From positions 1 through 7,504 of the forward strand of contig JAHHUG010000068.1 in NCBI GenBank assembly GCA_020024085.1: 7,504 nucleotides of DNA, written 5' to 3'. Below the pieces are notes generated by a model that was not told the DNA's origin, did not search any database, and saw nothing but the letters and a program-made list of their open reading frames with translations. The first letter of the stretch is position 1. Every line of letters starts with the position of its first letter. Source of the stretch: Christensenellaceae bacterium. Its GTDB lineage: Bacteria; Bacillota; Clostridia; Christensenellales; CAAEEZ01. Position numbers and translations under genes: made by a program. Positions 1 through 4,773 of the stretch are shown in pieces.

Positions 1-76
1 CACAAGCTGTAAATGCAAATAAACAACTTACGACCATTGCTAAAACTAGCAATGTTGCTAAAAATTTCTTTCTCAT
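1..76 (-). CDS. ABC transporter substrate-binding lipoprotein, N-terminal 25 codons only (thiamine/precursor type inferred)
   Basis: Only the first 25 codons are inside the window; the rest lies beyond base 1. They encode a typical lipoprotein signal peptide: a basic start (MRKK), a hydrophobic core rich in L, A and V, and a lipobox ending FTAC, with Cys25 as the residue to be lipidated and anchored outside the membrane. The start ATG (74-76) has a ribosome binding site, AAAGGAG, at 84-90, which lies inside the end of the permease gene. The permease stop is one base upstream, so the two are co-transcribed and probably translationally coupled. A lipoprotein directly after an ABC permease in a TPP-controlled operon is most simply the solute-binding subunit (ThiY/NMT1-like) that captures thiamine, hydroxymethylpyrimidine or a related pyrimidine. 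The ligand is inferred from context, since no binding domain is visible. Confidence 0.8.
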   Translation of the reverse strand, partial: MRKKFLATLLVLAMVVSCLFAFTAC

Positions 77-77
77 T

Positions 78-860
78 TTAATTCTCCTTTTTTTCCCAAT
101 GTATTAAACATTTTTTTAATATTTCAACACATAGCATTAGTAATAAGCTAAGTGTTATAATCCAAAATATAATTGCAAACATTGTATCGTAGGCATATAC
201 CCTTTGTGCTCTTTGAATATAAAAACCAAGTCCTGCTGTTGCACCCACCCACTCGGAAATAACTGCACCAACTATTGCATAGGTTGCAGAAATTTTTAAG
301 CTAGAGAAGAAGTTAGGTAATGCATTAGGCATTTTTAGATACCAAAATACTTGCATTTTATTTGAACCCATTGCCCTCATTAAATCAATCATATCCTTAT
401 CAGCACTTTGATATCCATCATTAAGACCTATTGCAATAGGAAAAAATGTAGTTAATGCAACAATAAGCACCTTTGGTTCTATTCCATAACCCAACCACAT
501 TACAAATAATGGTGCGATAACAATAGTTGGAATGGTTTGTGATATTACAAGTAAAGGCTTAAATCCATATGAAAACAATTTGAATGAATCCATAAGAAGA
601 GCTAGTACAAAACCAACCAACACTCCAAATACAAGTCCTAATAATGCTTCAATTAATGTAATTTTTGTGTGATACATAATTAATGCATTTCTTGCTATAA
701 ACGCATTAAATGTTTCAGCTGGTGTTGGCAATATTATTCTAGGAATACTGCTATATTCGCATAAAATTTGCCATATACCAAAAAACAAACCTATAAAGAC
801 AATAGGAACTATGATTTTATATAATAAACTTAAAGCCTTTTTAGTTTTTGAATTAGTCAT
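78..860 (-). CDS. ABC transporter permease, ThiX/SsuC/TauC type (thiamine-precursor uptake)
   Basis: Membrane subunit of an importer, 260 residues from the ATG at 858-860, a normal size for the SsuC/TauC/ThiX permeases. Hydrophobic segments (ATG numbering) lie near residues 15-36, 70-92, 103-125, 129-147, 192-208 and 228-248, giving about six helices. The cytoplasmic EAA-type loop that docks the ATPase is clear around 160-190: it begins LMRAMGSNKMQVFWYLKMP and is followed by the usual LPNFFSSLKI. The gene shares 8 bases (ATGACTAA) with the end of the thiamine-binding protein gene, which favours coupled translation from this ATG, although no Shine-Dalgarno precedes it. An in-frame TTG at 888-890 would add ten residues and has a moderate AAGGTGAGG site (900-908) nine bases away, so it is a real alternative. 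The partner lipoprotein follows immediately; the ATPase must lie off the left edge. Thiamine-related substrate is inferred from the riboswitch and from the neighbouring thiamine-binding protein. Confidence 0.9.
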   Translation of the reverse strand: MTNSKTKKALSLLYKIIVPIVFIGLFFGIWQILCEYSSIPRIILPTPAETFNAFIARNALIMYHTKITLIEALLGLVFGVLVGFVLALLMDSFKLFSYGFKPLLVISQTIPTIVIAPLFVMWLGYGIEPKVLIVALTTFFPIAIGLNDGYQSADKDMIDLMRAMGSNKMQVFWYLKMPNALPNFFSSLKISATYAIVGAVISEWVGATAGLGFYIQRAQRVYAYDTMFAIIFWIITLSLLLMLCVEILKKCLIHWEKKEN

Positions 861-1155
861 TAATGTGATGTTTTGTAACTTTCTTTTCAATTGTTAAAAC
901 CTCACCTTCAGGTCGATAACTTACCTTCATAAAAGCCATTACACCAGCTCTATTTGACCTACCTGCAATATGCATACATTCCTTAAGCATATCCATAAGT
1001 TCATCTAAATCTCCCTCAACTGAAGTTTCAAAAGGACCAACATAACAGTTTAATCCACTAGACTTCATATATGCGATAACTTCATCAACAACCCTTATTG
1101 TTTGCTCATCATCTAGTGTTTCTGGTAAAATTTGTAGTGCTATACTTGCATTCAT
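853..1155 (-). CDS. Thiamine-binding protein, MTH1187/YkoF-like (DUF77) family
   Basis: Cytoplasmic 100-residue protein that I assign to the MTH1187/YqgV (Thiamine_BP) family, whose members have a ferredoxin-like fold and bind thiamine or related compounds; YkoF contains two copies of this fold, this protein only one. Supporting sequence: an N-terminal strand (SIALQILPE), a helix with VVDEVIAYMKSSGL at about 22-35, and the family's conserved turn GPFETSVEGDLDEL at 40-53, followed by a second helix (MDMLKECMHIA) and a strand (GVMAFMKVSY). The start ATG at 1153-1155 has AAAGGAG upstream (1164-1170) and lies 2 bases after the methyltransferase stop. The 3' end overlaps the permease ATG by 8 bases. 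Position between a TPP riboswitch and an ABC permease agrees with a role in handling or sensing thiamine or its precursor during uptake. The exact ligand and whether it contacts the transporter are not shown by the sequence. Confidence 0.88.
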   Translation of the reverse strand: MNASIALQILPETLDDEQTIRVVDEVIAYMKSSGLNCYVGPFETSVEGDLDELMDMLKECMHIAGRSNRAGVMAFMKVSYRPEGEVLTIEKKVTKHHIND

Positions 1156-1157
1156 AT

Positions 1158-1775
1158 TTATATCTCCTTTTTTGCCTTAACTACTGCGAAAACGCCTTCG
1201 CCATTTCCACAATTTATAGGCTGTATTTCATTATTTAGTGTATATACAGTTTGCATTGATTCAACTATTGTAAAGCCTGCCTTAGATAGAAGTTCTTTCA
1301 TTTCGTTGCTTGACCTAAAAGTTGCACCCTTATAGTAGATACTATCTTCCTTGTTTTTTTCGTAACCCTCACCTAATGGAGTTTCTCTATCAATAAAAGC
1401 GATAATGTAGCTACCACCATTTTGTAGTACTCTAAATGCCTCGGTAAAAACTGGTAAAATATCCTTAATAAAGCAATCAACTGTTACCATCAATATACCT
1501 TGAGTACTATCATTTTCAAGAGGAAGATGTTCAGCAACACCATCAACAACCTTAATTCCTCGTTTAATTGCAATTTCTGCCATAGGTTTAGATGGTTCAA
1601 CACCAGCTTTAATACCCAATTTTGTAGCAAATAAGCCAGTCCCAACACCAACTTCTATATAATCTTTATCCTTATCTAGTAATTTACTAATCGCTGTAAC
1701 TTCTGCATCGTATAATAAGTCGTTTTCTATAAACCAACTATCATATTCGGTTGCATATTTATCAAAAATACTCAT
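1158..1775 (-). CDS. Class I SAM-dependent methyltransferase, first gene of the TPP-riboswitch operon
   Basis: 205-residue soluble enzyme with the Rossmann-type SAM-binding core of the UbiE/Methyltransf_11 group. Motif I is IEVGVGTG at 40-47, with the glycine loop that holds SAM. The acidic residue of motif II that binds the ribose is Glu60 (AGVEPS). Asp78 to Pro85 (DGVAEHLP) is the adenine-contacting segment, and EAFRVLQNGGSYIIAF from 112 is the post-I strand region ending in GG. The N-terminal FDKYATEYDSWF resembles the substrate-side cap of this group. The ATG at 1773-1775 is preceded by AGGAG (1781-1785). It is the first gene after the TPP riboswitch and its terminator, so its expression should fall when TPP is abundant, yet methylation is not a standard step of thiamine synthesis or uptake. 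It could act on a thiamine-like compound or its breakdown product, but the substrate is unknown. Enzyme class is sure; role is inference. Confidence 0.9.
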   Translation of the reverse strand: MSIFDKYATEYDSWFIENDLLYDAEVTAISKLLDKDKDYIEVGVGTGLFATKLGIKAGVEPSKPMAEIAIKRGIKVVDGVAEHLPLENDSTQGILMVTVDCFIKDILPVFTEAFRVLQNGGSYIIAFIDRETPLGEGYEKNKEDSIYYKGATFRSSNEMKELLSKAGFTIVESMQTVYTLNNEIQPINCGNGEGVFAVVKAKKEI

Positions 1776-1786
1776 ATGTTCTCCTA

Positions 1787-1822
1787 TAAAAAATAAAAGA
1801 AGCCCAACAATATGGGCTTCTT
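1787..1822 (-). terminator. Riboswitch-controlled intrinsic terminator
   Basis: Ten-base-pair perfect stem with arms at 1797-1806 and 1813-1822 (minus-strand left arm AAGAAGCCCA), a 6-base loop, and on the minus strand a U-rich tail (TTTTATTTTTTATA). It sits between the TPP aptamer and the methyltransferase ribosome binding site, only a few bases before the latter. This is the expected expression platform: TPP binding should let the hairpin form and stop transcription before the operon. Confidence 0.93.
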
Positions 1823-1843
1823 ATAATTACATAAAACTATTCC

Positions 1844-1924
1844 AATCTCCCTACGATGGTATTATCCATATCAGGTTAAATGGTCCTCTCTAATGAGAAT
1901 CTCAGCCTTTCAGCACCCATGATT
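1844..1924 (-). promoter_or_regulatory. TPP riboswitch aptamer (THI element)
   Basis: On the minus strand all conserved blocks of the thiamine pyrophosphate aptamer appear in order: GGGTGC (1913-1918), GGCTGAGA (1900-1907), ACCTGAT (1870-1876), the P5 hairpin ATGG/CCAT around a GATAAT-like loop, and CGTAGGGA (1848-1855). A closing helix P1 can form between 1921-1924 and 1844-1847 (AATC with GATT). P3 is very short, as in compact bacterial versions; total length is about 81 bases, close to the family norm. The aptamer is followed after 21 bases by an intrinsic terminator, so control is predicted to be at transcription: high TPP turns off the methyltransferase, thiamine-binding protein and ABC transporter genes downstream. 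Confidence 0.97.
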
Positions 1925-1932
1925 ATGTTTTT

Positions 1933-1961
1933 ATTATATAATCGTTATGAAACAATGTCAA
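1933..1961 (-). promoter_or_regulatory. Sigma-A promoter of the thiamine operon
   Basis: On the minus strand this is a perfect consensus promoter: -35 TTGACA (1956-1961), a 17-base spacer, and -10 TATAAT (1933-1938). Transcription should start near 1926, about two bases before the first base of aptamer helix P1, leaving practically no leader before the riboswitch. This suggests strong constitutive initiation with the whole control placed on the riboswitch. Confidence 0.93.
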
Positions 1962-2013
1962 GTAGGGAATACAAATTTTAAAAATAAATATTAATTTTAT
2001 CTAACACACTCAA

Positions 2014-2271
2014 TTATTTGGTATTGTTGTTATCCTTAAATGTTTGTAAACTTTTTGCAAAATTCCAAAGCAACTTGGTTTCAGTATCTTTCCTTACCAC
2101 CCAGCATAGTAAAACTTTTTGGATATCATTTTCAAGTTTAGCACAGTTCTCTTCTATTCAATAGAAAATACCTACCCACAAATATGTATTGATACCACCA
2201 ACATTAATATTTTGCCTTTCTAAATTCTTTTTTACATTCAAGCACTAATCATCAGCACTATACTGCTTGAC
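2014..2271 (-). pseudogene. Possible decayed reading frame in the divergent intergenic region
   Basis: The 1962-2339 gap holds no intact gene. On the minus strand one frame reads about 85 codons up to a TAA at 2014-2016, interrupted by only a TAG (eight codons in) and a TGA (28 codons later). The last 47 codons are open and look protein-like, with a charged, amphipathic stretch such as IEENCAKLENDIQKVL and then RKDTETKLLWNFAKSL. No start codon with a ribosome binding site is visible and a TAA lies directly upstream, so it cannot be translated as one protein. I do not recognise a family. It may be the remains of a gene, or simply a chance frame; in AT-rich DNA the scarcity of stops is suggestive but not strong. 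Confidence 0.25.
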
Positions 2272-2294
2272 TTATATTATCAAAATGTTAAAAT
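2267..2294 (+). promoter_or_regulatory. Promoter of the MarR-MATE operon
   Basis: -35 TTGACT (2267-2272), 16-base spacer and -10 TAAAAT (2289-2294), each one mismatch from consensus. The predicted start of transcription is near 2301, giving a leader of about 40 bases to the MarR ATG, with the palindrome 2312-2327 inside it. Confidence 0.7.
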
Positions 2295-2311
2295 ATAGTT
2301 AAATAAAAAAC

Positions 2312-2327
2312 TGTTCTAAATAGAACA
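2312..2327. promoter_or_regulatory. Palindromic operator, likely MarR autoregulation site
   Basis: Perfect inverted repeat with 7-base arms and a 2-base centre, TGTTCTA-AA-TAGAACA. It lies just downstream of the predicted transcription start and four bases before the ribosome binding site of the MarR gene. MarR-family dimers commonly bind such 16-base palindromes over their own promoters, so repression of the regulator and the efflux gene is the natural inference. A weak RNA hairpin covering the ribosome binding region is an alternative, but the A/T-rich arms make that less likely. Confidence 0.72.
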
Positions 2328-2330
2328 ATT

Positions 2331-2334
2331 GGAG
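2331..2334 (+). promoter_or_regulatory. Ribosome binding site that fixes the MarR start
   Basis: GGAG lies five bases before the ATG at 2340. An in-frame TTG at 2337 is only two bases away from it, too close for initiation, so the ATG is chosen. Confidence 0.75.
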
Positions 2335-2339
2335 AATTG

Positions 2340-2783
2340 ATGATTAATATTTTTGAACATTATCTGCTTGGAGAAAAACTATATGAACAAGTCGTATCAA
2401 CTGTTTTTAAGAAATATGACTTAACATATATGGAATTTACAGTTTTGATGTTCCTTGCAAATAATGATTACGACACTGCAAGCGATATTGCAAAATATAG
2501 ATGTATAGCAAAGTCACATATCTCTGTTTCCATAAAATCACTTGAAAATAAAGGTTTACTTGAGGAAACCTACCTTGAAAACGACAGAAGAACAAAACAT
2601 CTAAAATTAACTAAACTATCAAACCCAATTATAAAAGATGGTAAAAAAGCACAAAACGATTTTATCGACACCTTACATAAAGGACTATCCGTAAGCGACA
2701 AAGAAAAAATGAACGAATATATAGGTATAATTAATTCTAATATAAAAGATAACCTAAATGATTATAGGAGGAACAATGAATAA
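2340..2783 (+). CDS. MarR-family transcriptional regulator
   Basis: 147-residue winged-helix regulator, the normal MarR length. The order of elements fits: an N-terminal dimerisation helix, the helix start LTYMEFTVLMFLANN (about 28-42), a helix-turn-helix with recognition helix AKSHISVSIKSLENKGLL (about 57-74), the beta wing with the hallmark DRR at 82-84 followed by TKHLKLT, and a C-terminal dimerisation helix pair. MarR proteins bind palindromic DNA as dimers and let go on binding small molecules, often drugs or phenolics. It is first in an operon with a MATE pump, overlapping it by 8 bases, and a perfect palindrome lies just upstream, so it most likely represses its own operon and releases it in the presence of a pump substrate. 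The arrangement parallels mepR-mepA of Staphylococcus aureus. The inducer is unknown. Confidence 0.92.
   Translation: MINIFEHYLLGEKLYEQVVSTVFKKYDLTYMEFTVLMFLANNDYDTASDIAKYRCIAKSHISVSIKSLENKGLLEETYLENDRRTKHLKLTKLSNPIIKDGKKAQNDFIDTLHKGLSVSDKEKMNEYIGIINSNIKDNLNDYRRNNE
2766..2771 (+). promoter_or_regulatory. Ribosome binding site that fixes the MATE start
   Basis: Perfect AGGAGG four bases before the ATG at 2776. An earlier in-frame ATG at 2758 would place this site inside the coding region and has no such signal of its own, so 2776 is the likely start. Confidence 0.85.
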
Positions 2784-4161
2784 AGAGATTCTAGGAACTG
2801 AACCAGTTGGGAAATTACTAATAAAATTATCTATTCCAACAGTAGTTGCACAACTGATAAATATGCTCTACAACATTGTTGACCGAATATTTATAGGACA
2901 TATACCAACAGAAGGCTCACTCGCTTTAACGGGTGTTGGAGTTTGCTTACCTTTAATTATGCTTGTATCGGCTTTTGCTGCACTTATTGCATCGGGTGGT
3001 GCACCTAGAGCATCAATATATATGGGCAAGAATGATATGGAAAAAGCAGAAAAAACTCTAGGTGGTTGCTTTACTACTCAAATTGTAATATCTATAATTA
3101 TTACTACAATATTGTTAATTTGGAATAGAGATTTATTGCTTGTATTTGGTGCAAGTGAAAATACCATTGAATATGCAGTACAATATATGAACATATATGC
3201 AATAGGTACACTTTTTGTTCAACTTACACTTGGTATGAATGCCTTTATTACTGCTCAAGGTTTTTCAAAATTCTCAATGTATGCAGTACTTATCGGTGCA
3301 ATATTAAATATATGCCTTGACCCGATATTTATTTATGTTGCTGGAATGGGTGTAAGAGGTGCTGCCCTTGCTACAATTATTTCTCAAGCAGTTTCAAGCA
3401 TATTTGTAGTTACATTTTTATGTAGCAAAAAGACACTACTAAAAATTAAACTTAAAAACTTATTTGTTAGCCCAAAAATTGTTTTGCCTTGTTTGGCTCT
3501 TGGATTATCTGCATTTATTATGCAAGCAAGTGAAAGCGTAATTTTTGTATGCTTTAACTCTTCACTACTAAAATATGGTGGAGATATCGCAGTAGGAGCT
3601 ATGACTATACTAAGTAGCATTATGCAATTTGCTATGCTACCTTTACAAGGACTTAGTCAAGGTGCACAACCAATAGAAAGCTATAACTATGGTGCTGGCA
3701 ATGCAGACCGAGTAAAAAAGACATTCAAACTACTACTAATTAGTTGCGTTTTCTACTCTACTTTTTTGTGGATACTTGTAATGGCTGTTCCTGAAATTTT
3801 TGCAAAAATGTTCTCTCCAAATCCAGAACTAATTACATTTACTGCAAAAATGTGTAGGATTTATTTTGGTGCAATGTTTATGTTCGGTGCTCAAATAGCT
3901 TGCCAAATGACTTTTGTATCTCTTGGCAATGCACCATCTTCAATAATTGTTGCTATTGTTAGAAAATTTGTACTTTTGCTACCTTTGATTTATTTACTAC
4001 CAATAGGAGCAACAGACCCTACAACAATGATTTATATGGCAGAACCAATTGCCGATGCAATAGCTGTAACATTTACTTTAATCCTATTCTCATTCCAATT
4101 TAGAAAGGCAATGAAATCCATTGAAAAACCTATCTCAAAGGTCAAAATTGAAGAAAAATAA
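2776..4161 (+). CDS. MATE-family multidrug efflux transporter, MepA-like
   Basis: 461-residue integral membrane protein, the normal size for a 12-helix MATE transporter that exports drugs or cationic compounds in exchange for Na+ or H+. The N terminus is characteristic of the MepA branch: LGTEPVGKLLIKLSIPTVV, then AQLINMLYNIVDRIFIGHI. Two homologous halves are visible: the first MatE domain at about 15-175, and the second at about 235-395 with ESVIFVCFNSSL and the loop PLQGLSQGAQPIESYNYGAG. A conserved pair of glycine/proline motifs such as LDPIFIYVAGMGVRGAALAT closes the first half. The C-terminal tail is basic and cytoplasmic. It follows a MarR regulator with 8 bases of overlap (ATGAATAA), implying coupled translation and shared control by the palindrome at 2312-2327. 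Its drug range cannot be read from sequence. Confidence 0.94.
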   Translation: MNKEILGTEPVGKLLIKLSIPTVVAQLINMLYNIVDRIFIGHIPTEGSLALTGVGVCLPLIMLVSAFAALIASGGAPRASIYMGKNDMEKAEKTLGGCFTTQIVISIIITTILLIWNRDLLLVFGASENTIEYAVQYMNIYAIGTLFVQLTLGMNAFITAQGFSKFSMYAVLIGAILNICLDPIFIYVAGMGVRGAALATIISQAVSSIFVVTFLCSKKTLLKIKLKNLFVSPKIVLPCLALGLSAFIMQASESVIFVCFNSSLLKYGGDIAVGAMTILSSIMQFAMLPLQGLSQGAQPIESYNYGAGNADRVKKTFKLLLISCVFYSTFLWILVMAVPEIFAKMFSPNPELITFTAKMCRIYFGAMFMFGAQIACQMTFVSLGNAPSSIIVAIVRKFVLLLPLIYLLPIGATDPTTMIYMAEPIADAIAVTFTLILFSFQFRKAMKSIEKPISKVKIEEK

Positions 4162-4180
4162 CGATAAAACATTCAATACA

Positions 4181-4215
4181 AAAAGGTACTCAAAATGAGT
4201 ACCTTTTATTTTTTT
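4181..4215 (+). terminator. Intrinsic terminator of the MarR-MATE operon
   Basis: Perfect 12-base-pair stem, arms AAAAGGTACTCA (4181-4192) and TGAGTACCTTTT (4196-4207), with a run of seven T at 4209-4215. On the opposite strand the stem is followed by a shorter T-rich stretch, and the convergent acetyltransferase gene ends at 4234, so it probably serves both transcripts. Confidence 0.93.
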
Positions 4216-4233
4216 ACTAATATCACAATGATA

Positions 4234-4656
4234 TTACTCTGCAAGTTTTTTCATAGAAATATGTTCTACATGTTCCTCATAGTAGGTGTTTCCATACTTA
4301 GTGTATCCACATTTATTGTAAAATGGAACGGCTACCACCTGAGCTGAAAGATAAAAACTTTTTGCACCAAGTTCTTTTGCTTTTCTTTCAAGTTCTGTAA
4401 GTATCATTCTGCCAAGACCGTTCTTTCGTTTATCTTTTACAACTGCAATTCTTCCCAACTTAAACACCTTGTTCACACTATCAATTTCGTATAGTCTACC
4501 CGTTGCAACAGGTCTATTATCCTCGTATATAACCATAGTATCTACAAAATTATCAAGCTCGTCAAACTCCTCCTTAAAGCCTTGCTCAACTACAAAAACT
4601 TCTTCTCTAATCTTTCTACTATCATCGGTTAATCCCTTAAAAAATTTTACTTCCAT
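4234..4656 (-). CDS. GNAT-family N-acetyltransferase, ElaA/YjcF-like
   Basis: 140-residue soluble enzyme of the GCN5-related acetyltransferase family, which transfers an acetyl group from acetyl-CoA to an amine. Motif A is intact: strand LGRIAVV (67-73) leads into R77-K-N-G-L-G82, the pyrophosphate-binding loop, and helix RMILTELERKAKELGA. Motif B appears as FYLSAQ (101-106) then VPFYNKCGY (110-118), the usual site of the conserved tyrosine. The N-terminal IREEVFVVEQGF and the C-terminal EEHVEHISMKK are typical of the ElaA/YjcF subgroup. The start ATG at 4654-4656 has GAGGG at 4661-4665. It is a single-gene unit with its own promoter (4683-4711), convergent with the MATE gene and downstream of, but separated by a terminator from, the redox operon. 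Substrate unknown. Confidence 0.9.
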   Translation of the reverse strand: MEVKFFKGLTDDSRKIREEVFVVEQGFKEEFDELDNFVDTMVIYEDNRPVATGRLYEIDSVNKVFKLGRIAVVKDKRKNGLGRMILTELERKAKELGAKSFYLSAQVVAVPFYNKCGYTKYGNTYYEEHVEHISMKKLAE

Positions 4657-4682
4657 ATTTCCCTCAAATAATGTGATAATTC

Positions 4683-4711
4683 ATTATAACTTGATTTTGA
4701 AAAATTTTCAA
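4683..4711 (-). promoter_or_regulatory. Promoter of the GNAT acetyltransferase gene
   Basis: Minus-strand -35 TTGAAA (4706-4711), 17-base spacer and perfect -10 TATAAT (4683-4688). Transcription should start near 4676, giving a short leader of about 20 bases. The promoter lies directly after the T tract of the terminator at 4717-4750, so the gene is probably transcribed independently of the redox operon. Confidence 0.78.
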
Positions 4712-4716
4712 TCAAG
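4690..4716. repeat. Imperfect palindrome overlapping the GNAT promoter
   Basis: Outer arms CTTGAT (4690-4695) and ATCAAG (4711-4716), inner arms TGAAAA (4698-4703) and TTTTCA (4705-4710), with a two-base bulge on one side. It covers the -35 box and most of the spacer of the acetyltransferase promoter, a place where a repressor could act. The A/T-rich context means chance is possible. Confidence 0.4.
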
Positions 4717-4750
4717 TAAATAAAAAGCCCAACTAAAATGTTGGACTTTT
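4717..4750 (-). terminator. Intrinsic terminator of the redox operon
   Basis: Minus-strand stem of 11 pairs with arms at 4740-4750 (AAAAGTCCAAC) and 4723-4733 (GTTGGGCTTTT), including one G-U wobble, a 6-base loop and a following T-rich tail. The wobble pair works only on the minus strand (it would be A-C on the other), which marks the direction. It lies 24 bases after the reductase stop. Confidence 0.9.
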
Positions 4751-4773
4751 AATAATTATAATAAACCTACAAA

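Noticed and set aside
3384..3620. 78-codon open frame on the minus strand inside the MATE gene
   Set aside because: It lies antisense to a clear transporter gene, has no ribosome binding site or family resemblance, and is a shadow of the A/T-rich coding strand.
4469..4723. 84-codon open frame on the plus strand over the acetyltransferase gene and its promoter
   Set aside because: It is antisense to a well-supported GNAT gene, is serine/leucine/threonine-rich as expected from reverse reading, and runs through the opposite promoter and into the terminator.
1797..4750. Similar AGCCCAAC-type hairpins at 1797-1822 and 4723-4750 as possible mobile repeats
   Set aside because: Both are ordinary terminators at operon or leader ends with T-rich tails; the shared bases are few and the flanks differ, so a common mobile origin is not supported.
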